Assembly: GCA_036752825.1 (NCBI GenBank)
Contig: DAIORV010000005.1
Span: 1-64,000, forward strand
From: UBA5177 sp002413265
Lineage (GTDB): Bacteria; Chloroflexota; UBA5177
Direction of reading: 5' to 3'
DNA: 64,000 nucleotides
Position 1 is the first letter of the stretch, and each line of letters begins with the position of its first letter. The notes under the pieces were generated by a model, which was not told the origin of the DNA, did no database searches, and saw nothing but the letters and a program-made list of their open reading frames with translations. Made by a program: the position numbers and the translations under genes. Below are positions 8,088 through 16,741 of this stretch, one piece after another.

Positions 8088-10283
8088 ATGATCCTTGCCT
8101 GGCTGGCATGCGCCTTTGTCGCGGGCATCGTGCTGGGCTCGTGGATCGGGTTGCCGCTCATTCCCTTGCTGATCCTGGCGGCGCTCGGCACTGCCACGGC
8201 CCTCCTGCGCTGCAGGAGACGCGGTTGGACGGCCGCGGCCGTGTTAGCCATGCTGCTTCTCGGTGCGGCGCGCGCCCCAGGTGCAGCAGGCCCGCCCGGA
8301 CCGCATGACCTGAGCTATTACAACGGCCGCACCGTCCAGCTGTCGGGCGTGGTCACTGCAGAACCGGACATCAGAGACACCGGCGCGAATTATGTCGTAA
8401 CTGCAAAACAGCTGACCGCGAGCGGCAAAGCTCGCCCCATTTCTGGTCAGCTCGAGCTCCATCTGCCCCTGAGCCAGCCGCTGGCATATGGGGATGTGGT
8501 CGTGCTCAGTGGGAGGCTCCGCACTCCGTCCAATGCCGCGGGCACCGCTTTTCGAGACATCCTGGCTCGCAGGGGCATCCGCTCAACCATGAGCTTCGTC
8601 CGGGTTATCGATAGGGGCCCGAGTAACACCGGCCTGGCCGGTTGGTTCGTCATGTTGCGCCAGTCGATCGAACGGAACATCGACTCCTGGCTACCGGAAC
8701 CGGAGGCCTCACTGTTGATCGCCATAACTCTCGGGGCGAGAAGCGCCTCACTGGGTGATCTAGCGCCGGCATTTGTCGCCACGGGCTTGATTCACATCGT
8801 CGCCATTTCCGGCATAAAAGTAGCCATGGTCGCCGGCACCATGTTCGAGCTGGCACGCCTTCTCAGGCGTCGCTTCCTCACCCTGACCTCGGCCTTGCTC
8901 GCGCTCTGGATCTACGTGTTGCTGACCGGCCTCACCGTCTCGGGCGTCCGCTCCGCGATCATGTGGACGCTCGTCTTCATCTCTTCGTACCTGGGCAGAA
9001 CGACGGTCACGCTCGTCTCGCTCGCGGCCGCCGCGGCGGTCATGGTGGGCTTGCAGCCCGACCTCATATCGGATATCGGTTTTCAGCTTTCGACCATCGG
9101 CACCTTCGCCATCGTCGCCTTCACTCCGCCGCTCAGCCGTCTGTTTAGTCGCGTGCCATCGCCATTCAGAGAGTCGTTGAGCGTAACCCTGGCTGCCCAG
9201 CTGGGGACGCTTCCCGTGGTTGCGATCGGCTTCGGGACGGTCTCGGCCATTGGACCAATCGCCAACGCGCTCGTCCTCCCGCTGCTGCCTCTCTTGATCA
9301 TCTTCGGCTTCGTACTGGGTGCGATCGGAGGCATCCCAGGCCTGGCCGCGCCACTGGCAGGCGTGACCTCTGCCCTCCTACATTTCGTATTGACTCTGAC
9401 GGTGTGGCTTGCCAGGGTACCGGCGTTTCATACCGGAGGTCCGTTGGGAGTGCCTGCAATCGCCGCGTACTACGTGGCATTAGCCGTCATCGCCGGATGG
9501 TTGCTGAGGAAATCGAACTGGGCACCGGTGGCGCAATGGGCAAGTCGCGGCCGTGAAGTTCTGATTGCCGGCGCCGTTGGGCTCACACTGCTGAGCGCCT
9601 CCGAAGCGATGGCGACCACGGTTCAACCAGCGCAACTGGTGTGGCTGGGTTCCGGTGAAGCTATCCTGCTCACGACGCCACACCGCGCCGTTCTCATCGA
9701 CGGCTCACCACATCCACTGGCGCTTTTGCGAGGGCTCGGCTCACGGCTCCTCGGCCGTTCCAGAGAGCTGGACGCCGTCATCGTCACCGATCCTCGGGGC
9801 TCGAATATCACCGGCTTGCGCGCTGTGATAGCCCGCTACGCGGTTCGCGAAGTCCTCGATGTCGGCACCGAGTATCCCTCCGCAACCTACGCCGCTTGGC
9901 GCTCGGATCTCGAGCATCGACACATCCCGGTCACGGCCCTGCGCACCGGAGTGGCCATCAGCGTAGAAGGCGTGAACCTTGCTGCCATCGCGCCGGACGA
10001 TGTCTGCTCGGTTCCCGTCAACTGCGTCGGAATGTTGCGCATTGTCGTCGGTCCTCATACTGTCCTACTCGCCGGATCATCGAGCGCCCGAGAGCAGCGA
10101 GAGGCACTATTCCGACGTGTCCCCATTAGCGCAGACACCCTCGTCTTCACCACGACCAAAGCCCACGACGCACTATTCACTCGACGCTCCGCCCGCTCCG
10201 CAACCCACGTCGTCTCACTCCCAGGATCCGGACCTTCGTCCGCCGCAGTCAGCACGACGACGAGAATCCTGGCTAGTCGCTAA
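8088..10283 (+). CDS. ComEC/Rec2-family membrane protein with degenerate beta-lactamase domain
   Basis: A 731-residue polytopic protein of the ComEC/Rec2 DNA-uptake family. Order: N-terminal TM segments with a DUF4131-like part (about 1-200), the Competence channel core (about 205-490) with the family string HIVAISGIKVAM and the GLTVSGVRSAIMW region, and a C-terminal metallo-beta-lactamase-fold domain (about 525-731). The expected metal motif HxxxDH is replaced by TDPRGSNITGL at about 567, and the later TGD and HHGS positions read LLAGSSS and TTTKAHDAL. The domain therefore appears catalytically dead. In transformable bacteria ComEC passes single-stranded DNA across the membrane; no other competence gene except comF (37025) is visible. 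Starts 33 bases after the previous gene. Confidence 0.9.
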   Translation: MILAWLACAFVAGIVLGSWIGLPLIPLLILAALGTATALLRCRRRGWTAAAVLAMLLLGAARAPGAAGPPGPHDLSYYNGRTVQLSGVVTAEPDIRDTGANYVVTAKQLTASGKARPISGQLELHLPLSQPLAYGDVVVLSGRLRTPSNAAGTAFRDILARRGIRSTMSFVRVIDRGPSNTGLAGWFVMLRQSIERNIDSWLPEPEASLLIAITLGARSASLGDLAPAFVATGLIHIVAISGIKVAMVAGTMFELARLLRRRFLTLTSALLALWIYVLLTGLTVSGVRSAIMWTLVFISSYLGRTTVTLVSLAAAAAVMVGLQPDLISDIGFQLSTIGTFAIVAFTPPLSRLFSRVPSPFRESLSVTLAAQLGTLPVVAIGFGTVSAIGPIANALVLPLLPLLIIFGFVLGAIGGIPGLAAPLAGVTSALLHFVLTLTVWLARVPAFHTGGPLGVPAIAAYYVALAVIAGWLLRKSNWAPVAQWASRGREVLIAGAVGLTLLSASEAMATTVQPAQLVWLGSGEAILLTTPHRAVLIDGSPHPLALLRGLGSRLLGRSRELDAVIVTDPRGSNITGLRAVIARYAVREVLDVGTEYPSATYAAWRSDLEHRHIPVTALRTGVAISVEGVNLAAIAPDDVCSVPVNCVGMLRIVVGPHTVLLAGSSSAREQREALFRRVPISADTLVFTTTKAHDALFTRRSARSATHVVSLPGSGPSSAAVSTTTRILASR

Positions 10284-10320
10284 TGCGAAGCTGACGGGGC
10301 GCCCAACTGTATTCTCGATG

Positions 10321-10360
10321 TCCACCATTTCGCCATCAGAGTCGTAGGGCGAGCTGCGGT
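10321..10360. repeat. direct repeat, copy 1
   Basis: A 40-base segment whose core is CGCCATCAGAGTCGTAGGGC followed by GAGCTGCGGT. It matches 10419-10458 with two substitutions and compensating one-base gaps. Confidence 0.75.
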
Positions 10361-10418
10361 ACTGTCAGCAATACCACCCTTTCGGGACGGCCCGCCGCGA
10401 CTCCTGGCGTAGCGATGG

Positions 10419-10458
10419 TCACCATTCCGCCATCAGGGTCGTAGGGGCGAGCTGCGGT
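10419..10458. repeat. direct repeat, copy 2
   Basis: Second copy, 98 bases after the first, with core CGCCATCAGGGTCGTAGGGG followed by CGAGCTGCGGT. The end of the unit (GGGCGAGCTG) appears a third time near 10518. Confidence 0.75.
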
Positions 10459-10614
10459 CGCCCGCGGTTGAGGACCAGTGATGTCTCTACCCTGCAGTGG
10501 GGTAGCGAACGAAGTCCGAGGGGCGAGCTGTATTGTGTTACCGCTGGCGACAGCACGCGTTTCATAGGTCAGCAGAGCTTGAAGCAGACTTTCCCAGACA
10601 CAGATGGAGAGACT

Positions 10615-11655
10615 ATGCGTGTCATCCCAGCCGCAGTGGTCCTTGCTGTCCTTTGCGTGGAGCCAGGGGCTGCTCACGTGAGCGCTCTGCCCCTTCGCGC
10701 GCAATCCGTTAGAAACGCCACCATCGTCCAGACCACAACGCGTCAAATCCACCTCTCTTTGCAGCTTCAGAAAGCGGTCTACCCGCGTAACGCCCTCGTT
10801 CTCACCACTGTCAGACTGACCAATAACTCCGCTCGTCCCATAAGCACCTGGGACTGTCTCCGCAGCTCCCTCGGGGCCGAGGTCCCGAGGTCGAATGGGG
10901 AAGGTGACCTGTACCCGCCCTTGATCCCTCCACCAGGTGCGCCGTGGGCCGGCTGCCCTGGAGAGCTCGCCATGGGCGGCATCCGCCGCATGACGACCAC
11001 CATTGCGGTGAGTCAGACCCTTACCCGCACGAGTTACGTGGTACTACGTGGCCTGTCCGTTCGCGGCTGGGCACAGCTCATGACTTCCCCTGGTCAGGGC
11101 AAGCCCACCATGCTGCAAACCCCGCTCATCCACATCCATCCGGCTCCGGCCGCCGGTCCTGCAGTTCGGCTGAGAACAGGACCGTCGATCTCTGTCCATG
11201 TGATACCCGTCACCGCCGGCGGCCCGCTTCTGTATTCCGAGTACGCATCATGTCGTACCCTTGAGCCTAACCGGCCCCTCACGGTGTCGGCCACATTTAG
11301 CCGGTGGTATCGCGCCTCGAAGACCGTCCTCTACCCCTTCCACCGGTCCTGCAGCTCTCTGCTCGAGTGGATGCTCTTCGTCGCGCAGCCAGGTCGCCCC
11401 ATCGCGCGGGTCTACTACTGCGCCCAGCACGATCGCTGCATCTACGCCCCTCCCACCCCTCAAGAACTGGGAATAGCTCGCTGCAAAGTGGACATCGCCA
11501 GAGCCGTGGTTGGAGGTCACTTGCCGGCTTCCTCGGCGCGCTACGCGATTGGCATCAGCTCTGTGCTGCCCTCGAGCCTAACGCCCAGACAACAAGCGCT
11601 TGCAAAGAAATTCCGTGCTCGTTGCGCTGGGCTCTTGGCTCGTCGCTGCCTCTAG
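10615..11655 (+). CDS. secreted protein of unknown function
   Basis: The reading frame opens at 10468, but the ATG at 10615 begins a clear signal peptide (MRVIPAAVVLAVLC, cleavage near AAH) and has a GGAGA ribosome site, so I take this start (346 residues). The N-terminal third contains strands such as ALVLTTVRLTNNSARPIS, reminiscent of Ig-like or BsuPI-type protease-inhibitor folds, but the match is weak. About nine cysteines occur in the mature protein, several in short-range pairs (YYCAQHDRC, HRSCSS), suggesting disulfides. A Pro-rich segment (PPLIPPPGAPWAGC) lies near residue 100. No membrane anchor follows. It stands alone between the ComEC-like gene and the methyltransferase. Confidence 0.65.
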   Translation: MRVIPAAVVLAVLCVEPGAAHVSALPLRAQSVRNATIVQTTTRQIHLSLQLQKAVYPRNALVLTTVRLTNNSARPISTWDCLRSSLGAEVPRSNGEGDLYPPLIPPPGAPWAGCPGELAMGGIRRMTTTIAVSQTLTRTSYVVLRGLSVRGWAQLMTSPGQGKPTMLQTPLIHIHPAPAAGPAVRLRTGPSISVHVIPVTAGGPLLYSEYASCRTLEPNRPLTVSATFSRWYRASKTVLYPFHRSCSSLLEWMLFVAQPGRPIARVYYCAQHDRCIYAPPTPQELGIARCKVDIARAVVGGHLPASSARYAIGISSVLPSSLTPRQQALAKKFRARCAGLLARRCL

Positions 11656-11839
11656 CCCTGCACCTCCTCGCCAGTGCAGAGCGGCGGCCACTAAAAAGAT
11701 CCCCGTATTCCTCCTTGCCAAGGCGCGTAGCGCGGGAGCAAGTGGCTTTGTCTGGTAATTGTGGCTTCGCCCTCCCATTGCGAAAATGCCTCATGTGCCA
11801 ATCGATCCAGTTTCTCCTGCCCCCAGGACCTTTCTCCCT

Positions 11840-13144
11840 GTGACAAAAAGAAAAGCGCGACCGCCCATCGAGCTGGAGCTATCCCTCGGCGCCTGGTCCC
11901 CCAAAGGAAGCACCGTCGCGGAGCATGAAGGGCGGCGCATATCCATCGACGGCGGCATCCCCGGTGAGCGGGTCCTGGCCGAGGTCGACCGTCGATCCAG
12001 GCAGTGGCGTGGTGTGGTACGGGAGATGATCGATCCGGCCGCGTCTCGGGTGGCTCCTCCCTGCCCGTACTACCAGATGGGCTGCGGCGGCTGTCAGTGG
12101 CAGCACCTGGACTACGAGTCACAGCTCGACGCGAAACGTTCGGCGGTGGATGCGCAGCTCGGGGCCGCGGGCATGGCTCACCGAGTTGACGAGGTCCATC
12201 GCATGGACGATCCCTGGCGGTATCGCCGCACCGCCTCAATCGCCATCGGTTGGGAGGCGGGGTTCCGGCCGCGTGCCAGGCACGGGATCGTCGAGATTCA
12301 TGATTGTCTGATCTCACACCCCCTCATCGGCCAGCTGGCGGATCGACTGAACGTCCTGCTTCGTGCAGGCGAGCTGCCCAACTACCACGGCAGAGTGTGG
12401 CTGGAATCGACCGTTGTCGGATGTCCAGAAAACCCCGCCATCCAGGTGCTGCTGCAGGGCATAGAGGGGCTCACCCTGGAGACCCACCCCGAGCTGCCGG
12501 TGCTGGCCGAGAAGCTTTGCCGGATCGAAAACGTGACCTCGGTCGCCTTTCGACATCGAAGCGGAGAGCCTCGCGCCCTCGTCGGCGACCTGATGAGTCG
12601 GATCGACGTCGCGGGAAAGCCCCTTTGGTTGCCCGCCGGGTCCTTCTTCCAGACAAACCTACAGATGCTGGAGCTGGTGTTGTCGCGAATGCGAGCCATC
12701 GTTTCGGCCCGTCACATCTCGAAGGCCGCGGACCTCTATGGAGGCGTCGGCACCTTCGCCCTGAATCTCGCCGAGCACGTCGACGAGATGCACCTGGTCG
12801 AGCTGGACTTTCTTTCCACAACCGCCGCGGCCAGAACCGCGGCTGATTGGGGACTCGCCAATCTCACCACCCTGGCAAGTCATGCGGAACGAGCCCTTCC
12901 CGCGCTCGAGCACCTGGATCTGATCGTCGTGGACCCGCCTCGTTCGGGCCTCGGTCCACCCGTCACGGAGGCCATCGTTCGAAATGGCGCCCCGCTTGTC
13001 CTCTACCTTTCATGTGCCCCGGCATCCCTGGCGCGTGACCTGGCCGGCCTCGGCGGAGGTGGCTACGCGCTGGACTCGGTGGAGATCTTCGATTTCTATC
13101 CGCAGACATACCACGTCGAGTCGCTGGCGGTGTTGAGCCGTTGA
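11840..13144 (+). CDS. TrmA/RlmD-family RNA (uracil-5-)methyltransferase
   Basis: A SAM-dependent m5U methyltransferase of the RumA/TrmA class, which modifies rRNA or tRNA. Order: a TRAM domain with GGIPGERVLAEV, a cysteine cluster CPYYQMGCGGCQW that with an upstream or downstream cysteine can hold a 4Fe-4S cluster, then the Rossmann methyltransferase. That last part has motif I AADLYGGVGTFALN, motif IV IVVDPPRSG and LYLSCAP with the catalytic cysteine. GTG at 11840 is chosen because the TRAM domain begins shortly after; an ATG at 11786 in the same frame lacks a ribosome site. It overlaps maf by 4 bases. Whether the substrate is 23S rRNA or tRNA cannot be told. Confidence 0.88.
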   Translation: MTKRKARPPIELELSLGAWSPKGSTVAEHEGRRISIDGGIPGERVLAEVDRRSRQWRGVVREMIDPAASRVAPPCPYYQMGCGGCQWQHLDYESQLDAKRSAVDAQLGAAGMAHRVDEVHRMDDPWRYRRTASIAIGWEAGFRPRARHGIVEIHDCLISHPLIGQLADRLNVLLRAGELPNYHGRVWLESTVVGCPENPAIQVLLQGIEGLTLETHPELPVLAEKLCRIENVTSVAFRHRSGEPRALVGDLMSRIDVAGKPLWLPAGSFFQTNLQMLELVLSRMRAIVSARHISKAADLYGGVGTFALNLAEHVDEMHLVELDFLSTTAAARTAADWGLANLTTLASHAERALPALEHLDLIVVDPPRSGLGPPVTEAIVRNGAPLVLYLSCAPASLARDLAGLGGGGYALDSVEIFDFYPQTYHVESLAVLSR

Positions 13145-13782
13145 AACTCGTGCTGGCCTCCGGATCACCTCGACGCCGCGCTGTACTGCGAGCGCTTGTC
13201 GAGTCGTTTGAGGTCGATCCCGCGAACATCGACGAGCGCCGGCCACAACCTGGTGAGGATCCGGACGCCTACGCTCGAGAGCTGGCGCTCGAAAAGCTCA
13301 AGGCAACTGCCTCGCGCCATCCCGATGCGATCGTCCTCGCCGCCGACACCGTCGTTTACCGAGACGGAAGGGTTCTGGGCAAACCGAAGAGTGACTCCGA
13401 CGCCCTGGATATGCTCAGTTTCTTGGCGGGCGGACGGCATCAGATCATCACCGCCGTCGCGGTCTCGTGCGGAGAGCATCACGTTTCTTCCATGCGCTCG
13501 ACCGTCCATTTCGCTGATATCTCGATTGCAGGCCTGCAGTCATATGTTGCGAGCGGCGAGGGCCGCGACAAGGCAGGCGCCTACGCTATCCAGGGTGGTG
13601 CCGGCGCGTTCATCTCCGGAGTTGAAGGATGTCTCGAAAACATCATCGGGTTACCTCTCTGCGTGGTAGCGAACCTCCTCGAGGGATGCGATCTCCTTCT
13701 TCTACACGTGCCTGCTCCGTGCACACACTTCGCGCTCGAACGAGGTTGGTCCCCGCACCTGGCCACATATCGAATGAGCTGA
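13141..13782 (+). CDS. maf: Maf-like nucleoside triphosphate pyrophosphatase
   Basis: Hydrolyses non-canonical or modified nucleoside triphosphates to monophosphates, a house-cleaning activity. The N-terminus LVLASGSPRRR is the family signature; AADTVV near residue 67 holds the catalytic Asp, followed by GKPKS and DKAGAYAIQGGAG near residue 143. It starts with TTG, overlapping the upstream stop as TTGA, which indicates translational coupling. The protein is 213 residues, with an extra ~25-residue tail after the usual end that contains two cysteines. Maf proteins split into dTTP/UTP and m7GTP types; the residues here do not let me choose. Confidence 0.9.
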   Translation: MKLVLASGSPRRRAVLRALVESFEVDPANIDERRPQPGEDPDAYARELALEKLKATASRHPDAIVLAADTVVYRDGRVLGKPKSDSDALDMLSFLAGGRHQIITAVAVSCGEHHVSSMRSTVHFADISIAGLQSYVASGEGRDKAGAYAIQGGAGAFISGVEGCLENIIGLPLCVVANLLEGCDLLLLHVPAPCTHFALERGWSPHLATYRMS

Positions 13783-13972
13783 GCGCGCGCTCCACACTGT
13801 GTGCACGAATTTTCCGATCTTGTCCACACGGTCATTCGAGCGTTTGTCACAAGACGTCCGAGGCGTGGGAAATCGTCCCCACCGCAGCCATGAGGCAGCA
13901 GTTATGGTCAAGCCGCCGCAGCCCCTGAATGCTGTACCTTTCGAGAGTGATTTGCCGCCGTAAGGGGTCCTG
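13783..13972. promoter_or_regulatory. dnaA upstream region with DnaA-box-like sites
   Basis: A 190-base gap before dnaA. TTGTCCACA at 13820-13828 is a perfect high-GC DnaA box. Weaker sites are TCCACA at 13791-13796, a reverse-strand site at 13800-13808 (two mismatches) and TCGTCCCCA near 13873. The set fits autoregulation of dnaA, or a small part of an origin; a clear AT-rich unwinding element is missing. Confidence 0.5.
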
Positions 13973-15652
13973 GTGACCGAGCCCATTCAGATGACTTCGC
14001 CGCAGGGAGGCAGCTCAGCTTCCGGCTTCAGAGCCGGCGAAATCACCACCGTGAACTGCGGGCGATGCAAGAAGTCGCAGCTACCCTGGAATCTACGAGC
14101 TTTTGGCGACAAGCAGGTCTGCGGTGAATGCTATGCCGCGACCCTGGAGCTTGCCACCGCTGCCATAAAGGCGACAAAGATCGAGCCGGGCCGCGCCTGT
14201 TCAAACTGCCGGGCGATGAAGGAACCGCGCTTTGGCAGCGCCTGGTGCAAGATTACCGAGCTTGGCGACGAGCGAGCGCTGATCTGCGCCAACTTTGTCT
14301 CCGTCCAGGTAGAGGCGGCGCGAGTTCAGATGGCAGGACCGCGGGTGCAGGCCATCGATGTCTGGCACGCGGTCGCCGACCTGCTCCGAGCGACTGTCGG
14401 TCAAGCCAATTACGACCATTGGTTCGCTCAGATCGAGGCCGTCGAGATCACGGACGGATCCCTGATCCTTGCCGTCCCCGATGAGTTCACGCGTGAGTGG
14501 TTGAGCCAGAAACTGTCTGGAGTCGTTCGGCACGCTCTGTCGTCCGCCGGCCATCCCGACCTCTCTCCGGACTACGTCGTTGAAGCCGTGGCCGCACGGG
14601 TCGAGACTGGCCCAAGCACCGACGAAATCAAGGCGCGAGCCGGGTTCGTTCCTCACTACACCTTTGCGGACTTCGTGGTGGGGCCCGAGAACCGTCTGGC
14701 CCAAGCCGGCGCCGTGGCCTGCGCCGAGAGCTGCGGAACGGCCTACAACCCGCTGGTCCTCTATGGCGGAGCCGGCGTCGGGAAGACGCATCTGCTCCAG
14801 GCGATTGGTCAGCAGGTGATCGATTCTGGGAACAGCAACGTCATCTACGCGACCTCGGAGGCGTTCACCAACGAGCTGATCGCGGCCATCCGAGACGGTA
14901 GCACTCAGCAGTTTCGCCAACGCTACCGGAGCGTCGATTATCTCCTGCTCGACGACATTCAATTCATCACCGGCAAGGAGGCGACTCAGGAAGAGTTCTT
15001 CCATACCTTCAATGCTCTTCAGCAGGCAGGCAAGCAGATAGCGATTAGCTGCGACCGCCCTCCCTCCGAGCTCAAAGTGCTGGCATCTCGCTTGCGCTCA
15101 CGCTTTGAATCGGGTCTTCTGGCCGAGATGCACCCGCCGGATTACGCCACCCGCCTCGCCATATTCCGAGCGAAGGCGGCGCTCCGCAACAGAAGTGTTC
15201 CCGACAGCGTTCTGACCGCGCTTGCCACCAGGGCAGGTCAGAACGTTCGCGAGCTGGAAGGTGCCCTCAACAGGGTGCTCGCGCTGGCGGATCTGATGGG
15301 CGTTGAGCCGGGCACCGACATCTTGAGCGCCGTGCTTGGCGACCGGGAGACCAAGCCGGATGGCTGCCGTCCGTCGGACATCCTCCAAGCCGTGTCCGTG
15401 TACTACCGCGTCACCGCTTCCGATCTGGCCGGACAGCAGCGGGAGCGAAAAATATCGTATGCTCGACAAATGGCCATGTACCTGCTTCGCGAAGAGGCCA
15501 ATCTCTCGCTAGTCGAGATCGGCCAGGAGCTCGGAGGCCGCAATCACAGCACCGTCATTTACGGGTGCGATCGCGTCGCCGAGCAGAAGAACACGGGACG
15601 CGTCAAAGACGACCTCCACGCCCTGCGCCAGCTGGTCTACGGATCTCGGTAG
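13973..15652 (+). CDS. dnaA: chromosomal replication initiator DnaA with Cys-rich N-terminal extension
   Basis: The AAA+ initiator that melts the origin and loads the helicase. Domain I lies at about 129-190, a short linker at 190-224, AAA+ domain III at 225-450 (Walker A GGAGVGKT 265-272, Walker B LLLDD 324-328) and DNA-binding domain IV to 559 with GGRNHSTVIYGCDRV at 521-535. All key motifs look intact. The oddity is residues 1-125: CGRC (29-32) and CGEC (50-53) form a zinc-ribbon pattern, followed by CSNC (76-79), C92 and C105. Standard DnaA begins at domain I. The GTG start has TAAGGGG five bases upstream. No dnaN or recF lies nearby. Confidence 0.95.
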   Translation: MTEPIQMTSPQGGSSASGFRAGEITTVNCGRCKKSQLPWNLRAFGDKQVCGECYAATLELATAAIKATKIEPGRACSNCRAMKEPRFGSAWCKITELGDERALICANFVSVQVEAARVQMAGPRVQAIDVWHAVADLLRATVGQANYDHWFAQIEAVEITDGSLILAVPDEFTREWLSQKLSGVVRHALSSAGHPDLSPDYVVEAVAARVETGPSTDEIKARAGFVPHYTFADFVVGPENRLAQAGAVACAESCGTAYNPLVLYGGAGVGKTHLLQAIGQQVIDSGNSNVIYATSEAFTNELIAAIRDGSTQQFRQRYRSVDYLLLDDIQFITGKEATQEEFFHTFNALQQAGKQIAISCDRPPSELKVLASRLRSRFESGLLAEMHPPDYATRLAIFRAKAALRNRSVPDSVLTALATRAGQNVRELEGALNRVLALADLMGVEPGTDILSAVLGDRETKPDGCRPSDILQAVSVYYRVTASDLAGQQRERKISYARQMAMYLLREEANLSLVEIGQELGGRNHSTVIYGCDRVAEQKNTGRVKDDLHALRQLVYGSR

Positions 15653-15674
15653 GAAGTCTTAACCGCGAAATGAT

Positions 15675-16733
15675 CTAAGGTCGCAGGTCGACGTCGCTGT
15701 CCAGATCCTGGACGAAGCGTGTCAGGATGGTCACTGCCGCATCCACGTCCTCTGTTGACAGGACCTCCGAGGCGGTATGAAGGTACCGCGTGGGAATACT
15801 CATGATCCCGACGGCCATTCCGTTCCGGCTCATCTGCATCACATTGCCGTCCGTCGGCGAGCCCGTCGCGTAAACATCGAGCTGGTAGGGTGCTCCCTCG
15901 GCCTCGGCGGCTGCCACCAGCCGTTCGAATACTCTCGGATTGGTGTTGATGCCCCGGAAGATCGCCGGGCCTGCCCCCACCTTGATGTCTCCCAGCTCCG
16001 TTTTGGACGACTGCGGGTGATCGGTGGTCCACGTCACCTCGAGCGCGATGCCGATCTGTGCATCAGACGTGTATGACGTGACTCGTGCACCGCGTAGACC
16101 GATCTCCTCCTGCACGCTGCTCGCCGCGAATACGCTCGCCTTCAGCTCCGCCTGCGAGAGGTTGCGACAGGTCTCCGCCACGATGTAGCAGCCCACGCGA
16201 TCGTCCATCGAGTTCGAGGTCACCAGGTTGCCGTGCAGCCGCTCCATACCGGTCGCGCGTCCCCCGGCATCTCCCACTCGCACCAGCGTCTCGGCCTCTT
16301 CACGATCCTTCGCGCCGATGTCGATCCACATGCCCTTGATCTCGGGTGCCTTTTTCCGCTCCTCGGCGTCCACCAGATGAACCGGCTTGCGGCCAATGAC
16401 GCCCGCAACCGGACCGTCCTTGCCCACGATCCGGACCCGATTGCCCGCCAGCGTGGATGCATCAAACCCGCCGATGCAGTGGAAGTAGAGAAACCCGTTA
16501 TCGTCGATGTACTTGACCTGGAAGCCGATCTCGTCGATATGTGCATCGAGCATCACTCGTGGCGTGCCGGCAGGGTTGAAGACCGCTATTGCATTCCCTA
16601 GCGAGTCCAGCTCGAGTGTGGCAGCAGCGTCACGCACCCGATCGCACCACACCTTCTGCGTCTCGGATTCATACCCCGATGGACCTGTCGTCTCCACGAG
16701 CCGTCTGAAAAAGGCGAACTGATCGTCATCCAT
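15675..16733 (-). CDS. M42 family metallopeptidase (glutamyl aminopeptidase type)
   Basis: A 352-residue cytosolic di-zinc aminopeptidase of the M42 family (PepA/FrvX/CelM), which forms large tetrahedral particles that trim peptides. Seen motifs: LDAHIDEIGF (His and Asp metal ligands, near residue 61-70), MDDRVGCY (bridging Asp), VQEEIGLRGA (catalytic Glu) and PTRYLHTASE near residue 315 (last His ligand). Length and motif order are usual for the family. It is convergent with dnaA (22 bases between stops) and follows the HIT gene and a small possible gene on the same strand, likely one transcript. A possible promoter TTGGTT-18-TATAGT lies just upstream. Confidence 0.9.
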   Translation of the reverse strand: MDDDQFAFFRRLVETTGPSGYESETQKVWCDRVRDAAATLELDSLGNAIAVFNPAGTPRVMLDAHIDEIGFQVKYIDDNGFLYFHCIGGFDASTLAGNRVRIVGKDGPVAGVIGRKPVHLVDAEERKKAPEIKGMWIDIGAKDREEAETLVRVGDAGGRATGMERLHGNLVTSNSMDDRVGCYIVAETCRNLSQAELKASVFAASSVQEEIGLRGARVTSYTSDAQIGIALEVTWTTDHPQSSKTELGDIKVGAGPAIFRGINTNPRVFERLVAAAEAEGAPYQLDVYATGSPTDGNVMQMSRNGMAVGIMSIPTRYLHTASEVLSTEDVDAAVTILTRFVQDLDSDVDLRP

Positions 16734-16741
16734 ACGTGTAG

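Larger units (their letters stand above)
10284..10614. other. 331-base intergenic region with a 40-base direct repeat
   Basis: No convincing gene is seen between the ComEC-like gene and the secreted protein at 10615. The region holds a ~40-base direct repeat (10321-10360 and 10419-10458) and a shorter related string GGGGCGAGCTG near 10518. Possible promoters for the downstream gene are not clear. Confidence 0.6.

Noticed and set aside
11304..11843. 179-codon plus frame out of phase with the secreted protein
   Set aside because: Composition is typical of a shifted frame, and the overlapping frame at 10615 has a signal peptide and ribosome site.
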